From Clostridium chrysemydis (lineage in GTDB: Bacteria > Bacillota > Clostridia > Clostridiales > Clostridiaceae), in assembly GCF_015234215.1 (NCBI RefSeq), contig NZ_JADEKP010000001.1, positions 1,364,001-1,428,000 on the forward strand: DNA of 64,000 bases. Direction: 5' to 3'. Below the pieces are notes generated by a model. It worked only from the letters and a program-made list of their open reading frames with translations, was not told the origin of the DNA and made no database searches. This document shows positions 1 through 7,731 of this stretch, in pieces (the stretch's first letter is position 1; the number at the start of each line of letters is the position of its first letter). The translations under genes and the position numbers were made by a program.

Positions 1-254
1 AAATCTCTATATTTGTTTAGTATATCTAATCCTTCTTTTATATCTTTTTCAGTTATAGCAATTTTTCCTCTTAAAGATCCGTTTAAGTGTAAAACTCTAT
101 CCATAAGCCAAAAAGTTTCTTCTTTTAAAGGTGTGTTTTTGCTAAGTATTCTTCCTAAAAAAGAACTTAATGAATCTGTTAAGACTTCGTGGTCTACATA
201 ACCAAAATCTTCGTTTAAAAAAGGATAAGATATTAAATCGATATTTTTACCCAT
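1..254 (-). CDS. Unrecognised protein, N-terminal part
   Basis: An open frame begins with ATG at 254 and runs off the left edge of the window, giving 84 residues that start MGKNIDLISYPFLNEDFG. A good AAGGAGG ribosome binding site sits 4-5 bases upstream. The visible part is soluble, mixed alpha/beta in character, with no signal peptide or membrane segment. I do not recognise the family. It is downstream of add on the same strand, separated by about 85 bases, so it could be cotranscribed with it. Confidence 0.6.
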   Translation of the reverse strand, partial: MGKNIDLISYPFLNEDFGYVDHEVLTDSLSSFLGRILSKNTPLKEETFWLMDRVLHLNGSLRGKIAITEKDIKEGLDILNKYRD

Positions 255-340
255 AATGCCTCCTTATGCAGTGAAATTCACTAAACATTATAAATTATAT
301 ATTAGTTAGCTGCAAATAGCATACAGGTAGATATTTTTAT

Positions 341-1339
341 TTATATAGAACTAGCTAACTTTAAAAGCTCTTCTTTAGTATATTCATCACAAAATGCACC
401 TTTTAAACTATTTAGGTATATTTTTTTATAATCTTCTAAATTTAATACATGATTTTTATTAATTTCTTCACACTCTTCTGTTAAAGTAACGTCTGATACT
501 GTTCTATTATCAGTACTTACATTTACTAATAACCCAGACTCTAAAAACTTTTTAACTGGATGATTTTTGTATTCTGTAACAGCCTTAGTTTGAACGTTAC
601 TCGTAGGGCACATCTCTAAAACTATATTATTTTCTTTAACTAAGTTATATATGTCGGAATCATTTTCTATAGCTACAGCGTGCCCTATTCTCTCTGCCCC
701 TAAAAGCTCTATTGCTTCTTTAACGTTAATTGCGTGTCCTGTTTCACCAGCATGAATAGTAACTTTGTATCCTAAGCTTCTTCCATAGTCAAAAGCTCTT
801 TTAAACTTTTTGCAAAAGTTTAATTCTTCGCCTCCTGCTAGATCTATAGCAACTACGCCTTTTCCTATAAATTCTTTTCCTCCATCTAAAACTTCGTAAA
901 TAGTATCTTCTCCCATATGTCTTAAAAGACTTAAAATTAAGTTACTCTTTACTCCATACTCTTTTTCACCTCTTTTTAATCCTTTTAAAACACTGGCTAT
1001 TATTTCGTCAACCTTTAATCCTTTTTCTTTATGGAAAAGAGGTGCAAATCTTACTTCTATATATTTAACATTTTCTTTATTTACATCTTCTATTAGTTCA
1101 AAAGCTATTCTTTCCAAGTTTTCCTTGTTTTGCATAACTTTAAGTGGTAAATCGAATCTTTCAAGATAAACATTAAGAGATGGGCAATCATTTGGAACGA
1201 TTAACCTCTCTTTCATTTCTTCAAATCCTCTAATTTCTTCATTTAATCCTTCTTTATTTAAAAGCTCAATAACCGTTTCTACTCTCAAACATCCATCTAA
1301 ATGACAGTGTAATTCGATCTTTGGTAAATTTTTATACAT
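341..1339 (-). CDS. add: Adenosine deaminase
   Basis: Cytosolic zinc enzyme converting adenosine (or deoxyadenosine) to inosine plus ammonia in purine salvage. The 332-residue protein has the usual family length. The zinc ligands are visible: HCHLDG at 11-16 (His11, His13), HAGE at 196-199 (His196, with the catalytic Glu199) and STDNR at 275-279 (Asp277). RIGHAV (217-222) and CPTSN (244-248) are also standard. The gene stands behind an adenine-type purine riboswitch, so its expression is expected to rise with adenine. Hypoxanthine phosphoribosyltransferase, which recycles a downstream product, is encoded separately at 18416. Confidence 0.95.
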   Translation of the reverse strand: MYKNLPKIELHCHLDGCLRVETVIELLNKEGLNEEIRGFEEMKERLIVPNDCPSLNVYLERFDLPLKVMQNKENLERIAFELIEDVNKENVKYIEVRFAPLFHKEKGLKVDEIIASVLKGLKRGEKEYGVKSNLILSLLRHMGEDTIYEVLDGGKEFIGKGVVAIDLAGGEELNFCKKFKRAFDYGRSLGYKVTIHAGETGHAINVKEAIELLGAERIGHAVAIENDSDIYNLVKENNIVLEMCPTSNVQTKAVTEYKNHPVKKFLESGLLVNVSTDNRTVSDVTLTEECEEINKNHVLNLEDYKKIYLNSLKGAFCDEYTKEELLKLASSI

Positions 1340-1383
1340 ATTATTTCCTCCCTTTATTATTTTCTCCGAATGGAATTTTTGTA

Positions 1384-1436
1384 TAAAAAAAATTCCTGAT
1401 AACGAAGAAAATGCTTAAATCATCTTCTTCGTAATC
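1384..1436 (-). terminator. Riboswitch-controlled terminator of add
   Basis: The 3' strand of P1 (GATTACGAAGAAGATGA) can instead pair with CATTTTCTTCGTTATC, making a long hairpin followed by a run of eight T. Ligand-stabilised P1 and this terminator are mutually exclusive, so adenine should switch transcription of add on. Confidence 0.8.
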
Positions 1437-1494
1437 AAGAATTATTGGTTCTTGGTAGAAACTCCCTAACCGTATCATAGGGATTATACGAATT
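1427..1494 (-). promoter_or_regulatory. Adenine-sensing purine riboswitch aptamer
   Basis: Read on the minus strand, the three-way junction is complete. P1 is TTCGTA/TACGAA, P2 is CCCTA/TTAGGG with loop TGATACGG, the J2/3 strand is GTTTCTACC, and P3 is AAGAA/TTCTT with loop CCAATAA. The J3/1 strand reads GATTACG, placing U at the ligand-discriminating position (C in guanine aptamers), which indicates adenine specificity. It precedes add. Confidence 0.92.
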
Positions 1495-1566
1495 TGCTAT
1501 CTCGCAATTTTTAAATTAAATTTATTCTACCACAAAATTTTTTCCTGTCAATAATAAATTTTAAGG

Positions 1567-1731
1567 TTAAACTTTAGGATTTTTTCTTTCCTTATTTTTT
1601 CCAAGTTTTCTAGATTCTTTAGAATAGCCTATCTCGTTTGCTGTTTCTAATTTCATTTCGTGTAATTCTTTTTTAGTTTTTTGACTAGATTTTTTATTAT
1701 CTTTGCTGTTTTTATTATTCTTATGAGACAT
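1567..1731 (-). CDS. Short lysine-rich SASP-like protein
   Basis: A 54-residue reading frame starting ATG at 1731 with ribosome binding site AAGGAGT seven bases upstream. The first 25 residues are almost all Lys, Asn, Ser and Gln. They are followed by MKLETANEIGYSKESRKLG (26-44), which resembles the MKxEVANELG start of alpha/beta-type small acid-soluble spore proteins, but the second half of that family is absent. A spore-associated DNA-binding or packing role is an inference from this short similarity only. Confidence 0.55.
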   Translation of the reverse strand: MSHKNNKNSKDNKKSSQKTKKELHEMKLETANEIGYSKESRKLGKNKERKNPKV

Positions 1732-1832
1732 AATATCACTCCTTAATTAAAGAAATCTAAATATATTATCCCTCTAAACTTTTTACTATATACGAGTAAA
1801 AAAGTGGCTTTTATTTTATAAAAATTACTTTT

Positions 1833-2462
1833 TTATTTTTCTACGTTATACCTTAAAACTGTCTTTAATTTATCTTTAGATACCTTTCTTGCATCTGATA
1901 AATAAATTTCTCTGTGAACTAAAGTTTTTAATTTTAAATTATTTTCTTTTATAAATTCTTTCATTTTTTTGAAGCTTTTTGCTTCCTCATCATAAGAACC
2001 TATATGCAAAATTTGAACTGAAAGCCCCTCTTCTATTTCTTTAAATAAAACTTCATCTAAAAGTTTTATTTTCTTTTTTTCTTTAACCTTTTCTCTTAAG
2101 GAATTAAATAATTTTTCATCCACAAAGTTAGGTTGTCTTATCATAAGAGTATAAATAAGTTCATCTTTATCTAACTCTTTCTTTTTTCTTCCCTCTTCTG
2201 AAAGGTCCCATGTACCTTCTAAAGGATAAACTGTATAATCAAAGTAACCATCTACAGTTACTCCTCCTTTAGGCATCATTTTAATAGCGTAAGATAAAGA
2301 ATATAACGCTTCTATTCTTTCTTTAAAGTCTTCTGAATTAGGATTTCCAGATCCTTTAATTTGTAAAAATTTAAATTTAGGTACCTCAACTAACTTTGGA
2401 GTTTCTTTTGGAATATATAAATCTTTTTCTTTTTTTCTCCACTCATGCTTCAAATTTATCAC
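1833..2462 (-). CDS. GyrI-like small-molecule-binding domain protein
   Basis: The 209-residue soluble protein matches the architecture of the stand-alone GyrI-like/AraC effector-binding family. It has an N-terminal strand with LVEVPKFKFLQIKGSGNP, a central GYFDYTVYPLEGTWDLSE segment and a C-terminal HREIYLSD segment. There is no helix-turn-helix. It begins 3 bases after the upstream methionine/cysteine enzyme gene, so it is the last gene of that SAM-riboswitch operon. What small molecule it binds is unknown; the context hints at a sulfur amino acid or related metabolite. Confidence 0.75.
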   Translation of the reverse strand: MINLKHEWRKKEKDLYIPKETPKLVEVPKFKFLQIKGSGNPNSEDFKERIEALYSLSYAIKMMPKGGVTVDGYFDYTVYPLEGTWDLSEEGRKKKELDKDELIYTLMIRQPNFVDEKLFNSLREKVKEKKKIKLLDEVLFKEIEEGLSVQILHIGSYDEEAKSFKKMKEFIKENNLKLKTLVHREIYLSDARKVSKDKLKTVLRYNVEK

Positions 2463-2465
2463 CCT

Positions 2466-3602
2466 TTACTTATTTATTGCTTTATCAAAATTATATATTA
2501 TATCATTAATATCCTCTAGTCCTAAAGATACCCTAACTAAAGTATCTTTTATTCCTAAAGCTTCCCTTTCCTCTTTAGGAATAGCTGCGTGACTCATCTT
2601 AACTGGGTAAGAAACAATAGTTTCAACTCCCCCTAAGCTTACCGAAACTAAGACTCCTTTAATATTATTTAAAAAATCTATAGTATCCTCTTTACTCTTA
2701 AATTCAAAAGAAACTACAGCTCCTCCGTTTTTTGCCTGTGATTTATGAATTTCATATCCTTTATGTTCTTTAAGACCTGGGTAATAAACATTAGAAACTT
2801 TATCTAATGTTTTAAGATATTTTGAAAGTTCTAAAGCATTAGATGTAGCTTTATCTAGCCTTACCTTTAGAGTTTTTATTCCTCTTAAAAGTAAAAATGA
2901 ATCATTTGGCGAAAGTATAGCACCGAAGGTATTTTGAACGTTATATATCTCTTTTGCTAAACTTTCATCTCTTGTAGCTGCAACCCCTGCAATAATATCA
3001 CTATGCCCTCCTAAAAACTTAGTAGCACTAGAAACTACTATATCTACTCCAAGTTCTAGCGGTCTTAAAAGGTATGGAGACATAAATGTGTTATCTGCTA
3101 TAGTTAGAAGTTTGTTTCTTTTAGCTATCTTAACTACTTGTCTTATATCAGTTATTTTTAATAAAGGATTTGATGGAGTCTCTATATAAATCCCTTTAGT
3201 GTTCTTTTTTAATACATCTTTTATATTGCTTAAGTTACTTAAATCTACAAAGGAAAACTCTATATTAAATCTACTAAAAAATTTAGTAATAGCCCTATAC
3301 GTCCCTCCGTAAACATCTCCTGATACTATAATGTGATCTCCTGCATTAAAGATACTTAAAACTGAACAAATAGCTGCCATCCCAGAGGAAAAAGCAAAAG
3401 CATACTTGCCATTTTCAATATCTTTTAAAACTTCTTCTAGGGCGCTTCTTGTTGGATTTTTTGACCTTGAATAATCATATTCCCCAAAGTTTTCTATATC
3501 AAATTGATGAAAAGTAGATGTTTGATATATAGGAACATTTACAGCACCTGTACTTTTATCTATTAAATTTTCTGCATTTACTAATTTACTTTCAAAATTC
3601 AT
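2466..3602 (-). CDS. Cys/Met PLP enzyme, probable cystathionine lyase
   Basis: A 378-residue fold-type I PLP enzyme of the Cys/Met metabolism family (cystathionine beta- or gamma-lyase, gamma-synthase). Visible marks are YDYSRSKNPTR near the N-terminus, SGMAA before the PLP phosphate contacts, the ETPSNPLL segment, the IADNTF Asp that contacts the pyridine nitrogen, and SATKFLGGHSD with the PLP lysine. It lies 3 bases after a paralogue and shares its SAM riboswitch, so it should be made when S-adenosylmethionine is scarce. Being second of the pair, it is more likely the lyase step, but beta versus gamma specificity cannot be read from sequence alone. Confidence 0.85.
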   Translation of the reverse strand: MNFESKLVNAENLIDKSTGAVNVPIYQTSTFHQFDIENFGEYDYSRSKNPTRSALEEVLKDIENGKYAFAFSSGMAAICSVLSIFNAGDHIIVSGDVYGGTYRAITKFFSRFNIEFSFVDLSNLSNIKDVLKKNTKGIYIETPSNPLLKITDIRQVVKIAKRNKLLTIADNTFMSPYLLRPLELGVDIVVSSATKFLGGHSDIIAGVAATRDESLAKEIYNVQNTFGAILSPNDSFLLLRGIKTLKVRLDKATSNALELSKYLKTLDKVSNVYYPGLKEHKGYEIHKSQAKNGGAVVSFEFKSKEDTIDFLNNIKGVLVSVSLGGVETIVSYPVKMSHAAIPKEEREALGIKDTLVRVSLGLEDINDIIYNFDKAINK

Positions 3603-3605
3603 AAA

Positions 3606-4754
3606 TCACACCTCTAAAACCTTTCTTAAATCTTCTTTTAAATCATTAATATTTTCTATACCAACTGAAAGCCTAAGAAGTCTATTATCTATTCCTAACT
3701 TTTCTTTATAAAGGCTTGGCATATCGGCGTGAGTTTGAGTAAAAGGGTATGTTATTAAGCTTTCTGTACCTCCTAAACTCTCTGCAAAAGAAATAACTTC
3801 AAGGCCATTTAATATCTTTTCTACTAATTTTTCGTCTTTAACTTTAAAAGAAATCATAGCACCAAATCCTGTGCTTTGCTTTTTATTAATTTCATAGCCT
3901 TTACTTTCTTTAAGCCCAACATAAAAAACCTCTAAAACTGAATCGAATTCTTTTAGATAATTTGCAATTTCTATAGCATTTTTCTCGCATCTTTCCATCC
4001 TTATATGAAGAGTTTTTAAACTTCTTAAAAGAAGCCAAGAATCAAAAGGAGATAAAATACTTCCTGTTGCCATTTGAACTTTTCTAAATCTATCACTTAA
4101 TAATTCATCTTTAACTATAACTAGTCCTGCAAGTAAATCGTTATGTCCTCCTAAAAATTTAGTTCCACTATGAACTACAATATCTGCCCCTAAACTTAAA
4201 GGCTTTTGAAAATAAGGAGTTAAAAATGTATTATCAACTATTAAGATAAGTCCATTTTCTTTTGCTATTTCACTTATAGCTTTAATATCACTAACCCTCA
4301 TCAAAGGGTTTGAAGGAGTTTCAACAAAAATCGCTTTTGTGCTTTTTTTGATATATCTTTTTATTTTTTCTCTATCACTTGTATCTACAAAATCGCACTT
4401 TATTCCAAAGTTTTTAAATGTCTCTTCAAAAAGTCTATATGTACCTCCATACAAATCTTCTGAAAGAATAAAGTGATCGCCGCTACTAAATATACTTATG
4501 CAAGAAGCTATTGCAGATACCCCACTTGAAAAAGCTAAAGCGTCATTTCCTCCTTCTAAAAGTGCAATAGTTTTTTCAAGTTCCTCACGAGTCGGATTAT
4601 TAGCTCTAGAATAATCGTATCCTGTTGTCATATTTAGCCCTGGATGTTTAAATGTAGCTGATTGATAAATAGGAAAACTCATAGCCCCAGTCCTACTATC
4701 ACCTAAGCTTGCTCCTCTAACTAAAATCGTTTCAATATCTTTTTTTAAATTCAT
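3606..4754 (-). CDS. Cys/Met PLP enzyme, probable cystathionine gamma-synthase type
   Basis: A 382-residue paralogue of the next gene with the same landmarks: YDYSRANNPTR, FSSGVSA, ETPSNPLMR, IVDNTF and SGTKFLGGHND carrying the PLP lysine. It is the first gene after the SAM-I riboswitch, which fits a role in making cystathionine or homocysteine from an activated homoserine and a sulfur donor. The product call is limited to the family, because synthase, sulfhydrylase and lyase activities share these motifs. The two paralogues probably make a transsulfuration pair. Confidence 0.85.
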   Translation of the reverse strand: MNLKKDIETILVRGASLGDSRTGAMSFPIYQSATFKHPGLNMTTGYDYSRANNPTREELEKTIALLEGGNDALAFSSGVSAIASCISIFSSGDHFILSEDLYGGTYRLFEETFKNFGIKCDFVDTSDREKIKRYIKKSTKAIFVETPSNPLMRVSDIKAISEIAKENGLILIVDNTFLTPYFQKPLSLGADIVVHSGTKFLGGHNDLLAGLVIVKDELLSDRFRKVQMATGSILSPFDSWLLLRSLKTLHIRMERCEKNAIEIANYLKEFDSVLEVFYVGLKESKGYEINKKQSTGFGAMISFKVKDEKLVEKILNGLEVISFAESLGGTESLITYPFTQTHADMPSLYKEKLGIDNRLLRLSVGIENINDLKEDLRKVLEV

Positions 4755-4771
4755 AAAACCACCCCAATCTT

Positions 4772-4812
4772 AAAAATAAAAAAATCACTTCTTAAAATAA
4801 AGAAGTGATTTA
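4772..4812 (-). terminator. SAM riboswitch terminator
   Basis: Minus strand AATCACTTCTT, a TATTTT loop, AAGAAGTGATT, then TTTTTATTTTTA. It lies between the SAM aptamer and the first gene, as expected for transcriptional attenuation when SAM is bound. Confidence 0.85.
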
Positions 4813-4837
4813 AACTCTAAAAAATATTAATCAATCA

Positions 4838-4944
4838 TTCTTATTTATCAAAAGCTACGCTTTTGCAGGATTTAGCACCACATAAACTAATTTATAGGTT
4901 GCCGGGATTCAACGGGCCAGTCCCTCCTCCACTCTTAATAAGAT
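4838..4944 (-). promoter_or_regulatory. SAM-I (S-box) riboswitch
   Basis: The minus strand carries the classical S-box core in order: CTTATTAAGAGTGGAGG, GGGACTGGCCC, GTTGAATCCCGGCAACC and GTGGTGCTAAATCCTGC. It ends with ATAAATAAG, which closes the P1 stem. It is placed directly upstream of the terminator and of the two Cys/Met PLP enzymes, so bound SAM should stop transcription of the methionine-related operon. Confidence 0.95.
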
Positions 4945-5046
4945 TTTTTATCTATTATATTCTATTATTATAATAATTGCAATATTATTCCAAATAAATT
5001 TTTTATTTCCCTTAAAAATAAACCTTTTGAAATTGTATCGGTTCAT

Positions 5047-5075
5047 TTGACAGTACTCCTCCTAAATCCTAATAT
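5047..5075 (+). promoter_or_regulatory. Sigma-A type promoter of the ECF S-component gene
   Basis: TTGACA at 5047-5052, a 17-base spacer and TAATAT at 5070-5075. The gene starts about 30 bases further on, preceded by AAGGGGGAA. Confidence 0.65.
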
Positions 5076-5104
5076 AAATGTAATAGAAAAAAGGGGGAAT
5101 AATA

Positions 5105-5629
5105 ATGAATAGTAAAACAAAAAGATTAATTCAATTAGCTTTATTTGCTGCACTTATTTATATCGGAACATCTCTTCATATTAAAATTCCAATAGGTGGC
5201 GGAACATCTATGGTTCACCTTGGAACTACTGTAATTTTTATAGTTGCTGTTTTAATAGGAAAAGATGCTTGGCTTCCTAGTGCTATAGGCTGTGCACTTA
5301 TGGATTTATTAGATCCAGCCTTTGCCCTTTGGGTGATTCCGACTTTCATAATTAAAGGTTTAACAGGGTATACGGCAGGTAAAATTGCCTTTTTAAATGG
5401 AAAAGAAGGGACTAGCACTATTCAAAACACTATAGGTTTTGTATTTGGAGGTATAGTTTCTTTAACTGGCTATTTTATAGTTAACTGGGTTATCTTTAAA
5501 GGATGGCAAGGTGCTGTAGCTAGTTTATTAACTTCAATTACTACAACAGCTATAGGCTTAATTATTGCAATTCCTTTATCAATGGCCGTGAAATCTGCAG
5601 CAAAAAGATTTATTTATGTAACAAAATAA
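5105..5629 (+). CDS. ECF transporter S component
   Basis: A 174-residue integral membrane protein with about five or six hydrophobic helices. It has the S-component look: a basic N-terminus (MNSKTKRLIQLALFAAL), then a loop with GGGTSMVHLG, then ALMDLLDPAFALWVIPTFIIKGLTGYTAG. Such proteins bind a vitamin or trace nutrient and dock with the shared energising module (two ATPases plus EcfT), which is not in this window. The gene is monocistronic with its own promoter and terminator. I see no riboswitch in its leader, so the substrate stays undetermined. Confidence 0.82.
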   Translation: MNSKTKRLIQLALFAALIYIGTSLHIKIPIGGGTSMVHLGTTVIFIVAVLIGKDAWLPSAIGCALMDLLDPAFALWVIPTFIIKGLTGYTAGKIAFLNGKEGTSTIQNTIGFVFGGIVSLTGYFIVNWVIFKGWQGAVASLLTSITTTAIGLIIAIPLSMAVKSAAKRFIYVTK

Positions 5630-5630
5630 A

Positions 5631-5677
5631 AAAAGGAAGAGTTTCTAACTTTAACTTAGATTCTCTTCCTTTTTTTA
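5631..5677 (+). terminator. Terminator after ECF S-component gene
   Basis: AAAGGAAGAG and CTCTTCCTTT arms followed by seven T. It also separates this gene from the convergent small gene at 5704. Confidence 0.8.
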
Positions 5678-5703
5678 AATTCATTCCCCTTTTTCATTTT
5701 AAG

Positions 5704-5865
5704 TTACTCCTCAGCAGTATCTAAAATTTTGTTTATTTCTTTTTCTTGCATTCTTTCTTCAATAACAAATGCTTCTCTAATACCATTTTTAACTGCAATT
5801 TTAATTACAAAGTATAAAGCTACTAATAATACTAAAAATTTTGCTATAGCAATCCATTCAAACAT
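5704..5865 (-). CDS. Small single-pass membrane protein
   Basis: A 53-residue frame starting ATG at 5865 with AGGGGT seven to eight bases upstream. Residues 3-24 form one hydrophobic helix (IAIAKFLVLLVALYFV), followed by a charged tail rich in Glu. It is convergent to the ECF S component. No function is suggested by its neighbours. Confidence 0.55.
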   Translation of the reverse strand: MFEWIAIAKFLVLLVALYFVIKIAVKNGIREAFVIEERMQEKEINKILDTAEE

Positions 5866-6065
5866 TTTACCCCTCCTATCGTATATAAATTATTATAGAA
5901 TTCTCTTCTTATTAAAAAAATTCTGTTCTTTATTATAATTTTACCATAAATTTCAATTAATATACCTATTAAAAGTTATTTTAACCTACCTTTATCACAA
6001 AAATAAAAAATACTATTTTAAAGAATCATTCCATATATATATTAATAATGCCTTAGGAGGAATAT

Positions 6066-6425
6066 ATGAAAATAGAGCTTAATGTAATCGGATTTATAAA
6101 TAGCTCCTTCTCTATGAAAAATAACACATCCCTAAATAAGTACACCTCTAAAATTAAAATAGAACCTGACTATTTAAAAAGATTAAAAGAGTTTAAAAAC
6201 TTTACACACCTAACTATAATCTATTATTTAGAGGAAAATTCTTCTCTTGAAATTACATCTGTTGAACTTATAAATATCTCTGAAAATATACTCACTGTAA
6301 GAGGATTAAATAAATTAGTTTTAGCAAAAATACTAGATATAAAGCCTTATCACAAAAGGTTTGATACTAAGGAAAGATCAAAGACTCCTGAATGGATAGA
6401 TAGAATTAATCGATATTATTTTTAA
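6066..6425 (+). CDS. TrmO/TsaA-like protein lacking the SAM-binding signature
   Basis: A 119-residue protein that follows the TrmO (YaeB, tRNA methyltransferase) beta-barrel pattern. It has IGFINSSF at 8-15, IKIEPDYLKRLKEFKNFTHLTIIYYL at about 30-55 and ILDIKPYHKRFD at 89-100. In the family a segment with ATRSPxRPNPIGLS supplies SAM contacts between these blocks. Here it is missing, and NSSLEITSVEL joins the two halves directly. The protein is shorter than usual for TrmO, so it is probably not a methyltransferase; it may have kept only the scaffold. A good AGGAGG site precedes the start. Confidence 0.65.
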   Translation: MKIELNVIGFINSSFSMKNNTSLNKYTSKIKIEPDYLKRLKEFKNFTHLTIIYYLEENSSLEITSVELINISENILTVRGLNKLVLAKILDIKPYHKRFDTKERSKTPEWIDRINRYYF

Positions 6426-6439
6426 GTACTAATAAATAT

Positions 6440-6468
6440 AAAAAGCAGTATCAAAAAGATACTGCTTT
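6440..6468 (-). terminator. Hairpin between convergent genes
   Basis: AAAGCAGTATC and GATACTGCTTT arms. On the minus strand it is followed by TTTTTATATTTATT, so it mainly serves the small gene ending at 6467 and may also stop the plus-strand gene. Confidence 0.7.
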
Positions 6469-6628
6469 AAAAATCCAAGCTTTTAATAAAATCTGAAACT
6501 ACAAATATTAAAGATAAAACTAGCCCCGCCAGTCCAACTTCTTTTAATTTAACCTTATCTTTTTTGTATCCTAATACTACTAAGATAATACTAACTATAA
6601 TTATAAGTATTTTAAATATATTCATCAT
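6467..6628 (-). CDS. Small two-helix membrane protein
   Basis: A 53-residue frame beginning with two ATG codons (6628 or 6625). It has a hydrophobic helix at about 4-20 (FKILIIIVSIILVVLG), a short basic loop (YKKDKVKLKE) and a second helix (VGLAGLVLSLIFVVSDF). Its stop codon lies at the base of a terminator hairpin, which supports a real transcript. The family is not recognised. Confidence 0.5.
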   Translation of the reverse strand: MMNIFKILIIIVSIILVVLGYKKDKVKLKEVGLAGLVLSLIFVVSDFIKSLDF

Positions 6629-6693
6629 AAGTATTCAATCCCCCTATAGGAATATATTAACATAACAGCAACTAAAAACTTTTAACAATACTG

Positions 6694-6915
6694 TTAAATT
6701 ATCTCTATTCCAGTAGTTTCTTCTGAAACTATATTAGCTTCAAGTTTTTTCACTATCTTGCCACCAGTTGTCACAAACACATCGTTACTAACTATAGCAT
6801 CCATAGCCCTATTAATATCTTCTTTAGTAAGGTCTACTTTAATTTCTCTAACCCTTAAATTGAATTTCTTTCCCGATTCGTTTTCGAATCCCATAACTAA
6901 AGTTTTTTCTCTCAT
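6694..6915 (-). CDS. DUF2922 family protein
   Basis: A 73-residue soluble protein reading MREKTLVMGFENESGKKFNLRVREIKVDLTKEDI in outline and ending TTGIEII. This is the compact beta-rich pattern of DUF2922, which is almost always encoded next to DUF1659, as here (35 bases downstream of it). The function is unknown for the family. Confidence 0.75.
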   Translation of the reverse strand: MREKTLVMGFENESGKKFNLRVREIKVDLTKEDINRAMDAIVSNDVFVTTGGKIVKKLEANIVSEETTGIEII

Positions 6916-6949
6916 ATAATTTCTCCCCCTTTTAAATATTTTTTCTCTC

Positions 6950-7189
6950 TTACGCTTCTTGCTCTTCTAAAAGAATACTATCTTCTTCAACTGCAAGTTC
7001 TGATAACGGAAATGCTATTAAATTTGCAATCTCTGAAGCTACAGCATAAAGCCCTTCTTTAGTAGCTGAAAGGTTAAGATTACTAAATCTTTGAGATTTA
7101 ATAATATCCTTCCCACTTTCGTTTTGCCCCTTTAAATAAGAAACTTTTAAGTTTGCTCCATTAACTATTTTTGATATCATATCTATCAA
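6950..7189 (-). CDS. DUF1659 family protein
   Basis: A 79-residue soluble protein with the DUF1659 layout: VNGANLKVSYLKG, then QRFSNLNLSATKEGLYAVASEIANLI, then an acidic end. A clear AAGGAG precedes its ATG. It is the first gene of a two-gene unit with the DUF2922 gene. No biochemical role is established for this family. Confidence 0.75.
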   Translation of the reverse strand: MIDMISKIVNGANLKVSYLKGQNESGKDIIKSQRFSNLNLSATKEGLYAVASEIANLIAFPLSELAVEEDSILLEEQEA

Positions 7190-7277
7190 CTCCTTTCATC
7201 TACTAAATATGCAAAGATGTTAGTTAACTATAAAAAATGGTATAATTTTCTTATATTTATCTTAGGAGATGGTACAA

Positions 7278-7700
7278 ATGGCAAAAATAATTAGAAACAA
7301 ATTAACCCCTAATGACTTTAATTCATTAACAAAGCTAGTAGGCTGGGGGCAGCTTCCCTTAGATCAGATATCTAAAGCTTTAGAGAATTCAGTTTATGTA
7401 GCTACAGTTTATTTAAATGATGAACTTATTGGTATGGGAAGGTTAATTGGTGATAAAAGTATATCTTATTACATAAAGGATTTAGTTATAGCGCCTAAAT
7501 ATCAAGGCAAAGGATACGGTACTCTTTTAATAAAAGATATGATACATTTCATTAAAGAAAATACACCTAAAAACTATAAATTTTGCCTAGAGCTTATGTC
7601 AGCTGAAGGTAAAGAACCTTTTTATGAAAGATTAGGGTTTGAAAGAACTCCTTCTAAAAGTTGTGGTGCTGGTATGTTTATGATTGTTGAAAATAATTAA
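7278..7700 (+). CDS. GNAT family N-acetyltransferase
   Basis: A 140-residue acetyltransferase. The CoA-binding motif A is LVIAPKYQGKGYGTLLIKDMI, and the C-terminal motif B is EPFYERLGFERTP. I start it at the ATG at 7278 (MAKIIRNKL), because AGGAG at 7264-7268 abuts the earlier in-frame ATG at 7269 but is nine bases from this one. The acceptor substrate cannot be inferred. It is a single gene closed by a strong bidirectional hairpin. Confidence 0.85.
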   Translation: MAKIIRNKLTPNDFNSLTKLVGWGQLPLDQISKALENSVYVATVYLNDELIGMGRLIGDKSISYYIKDLVIAPKYQGKGYGTLLIKDMIHFIKENTPKNYKFCLELMSAEGKEPFYERLGFERTPSKSCGAGMFMIVENN

Positions 7701-7731
7701 AAAGAGAGTGGCAAAAAACGCCACTCTCTTT
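7701..7731. terminator. Bidirectional terminator
   Basis: AAAGAGAGTGGC and GCCACTCTCTTT arms around an AAAAAAC loop, placed between the GNAT gene and the convergent lipoprotein gene. Confidence 0.8.
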
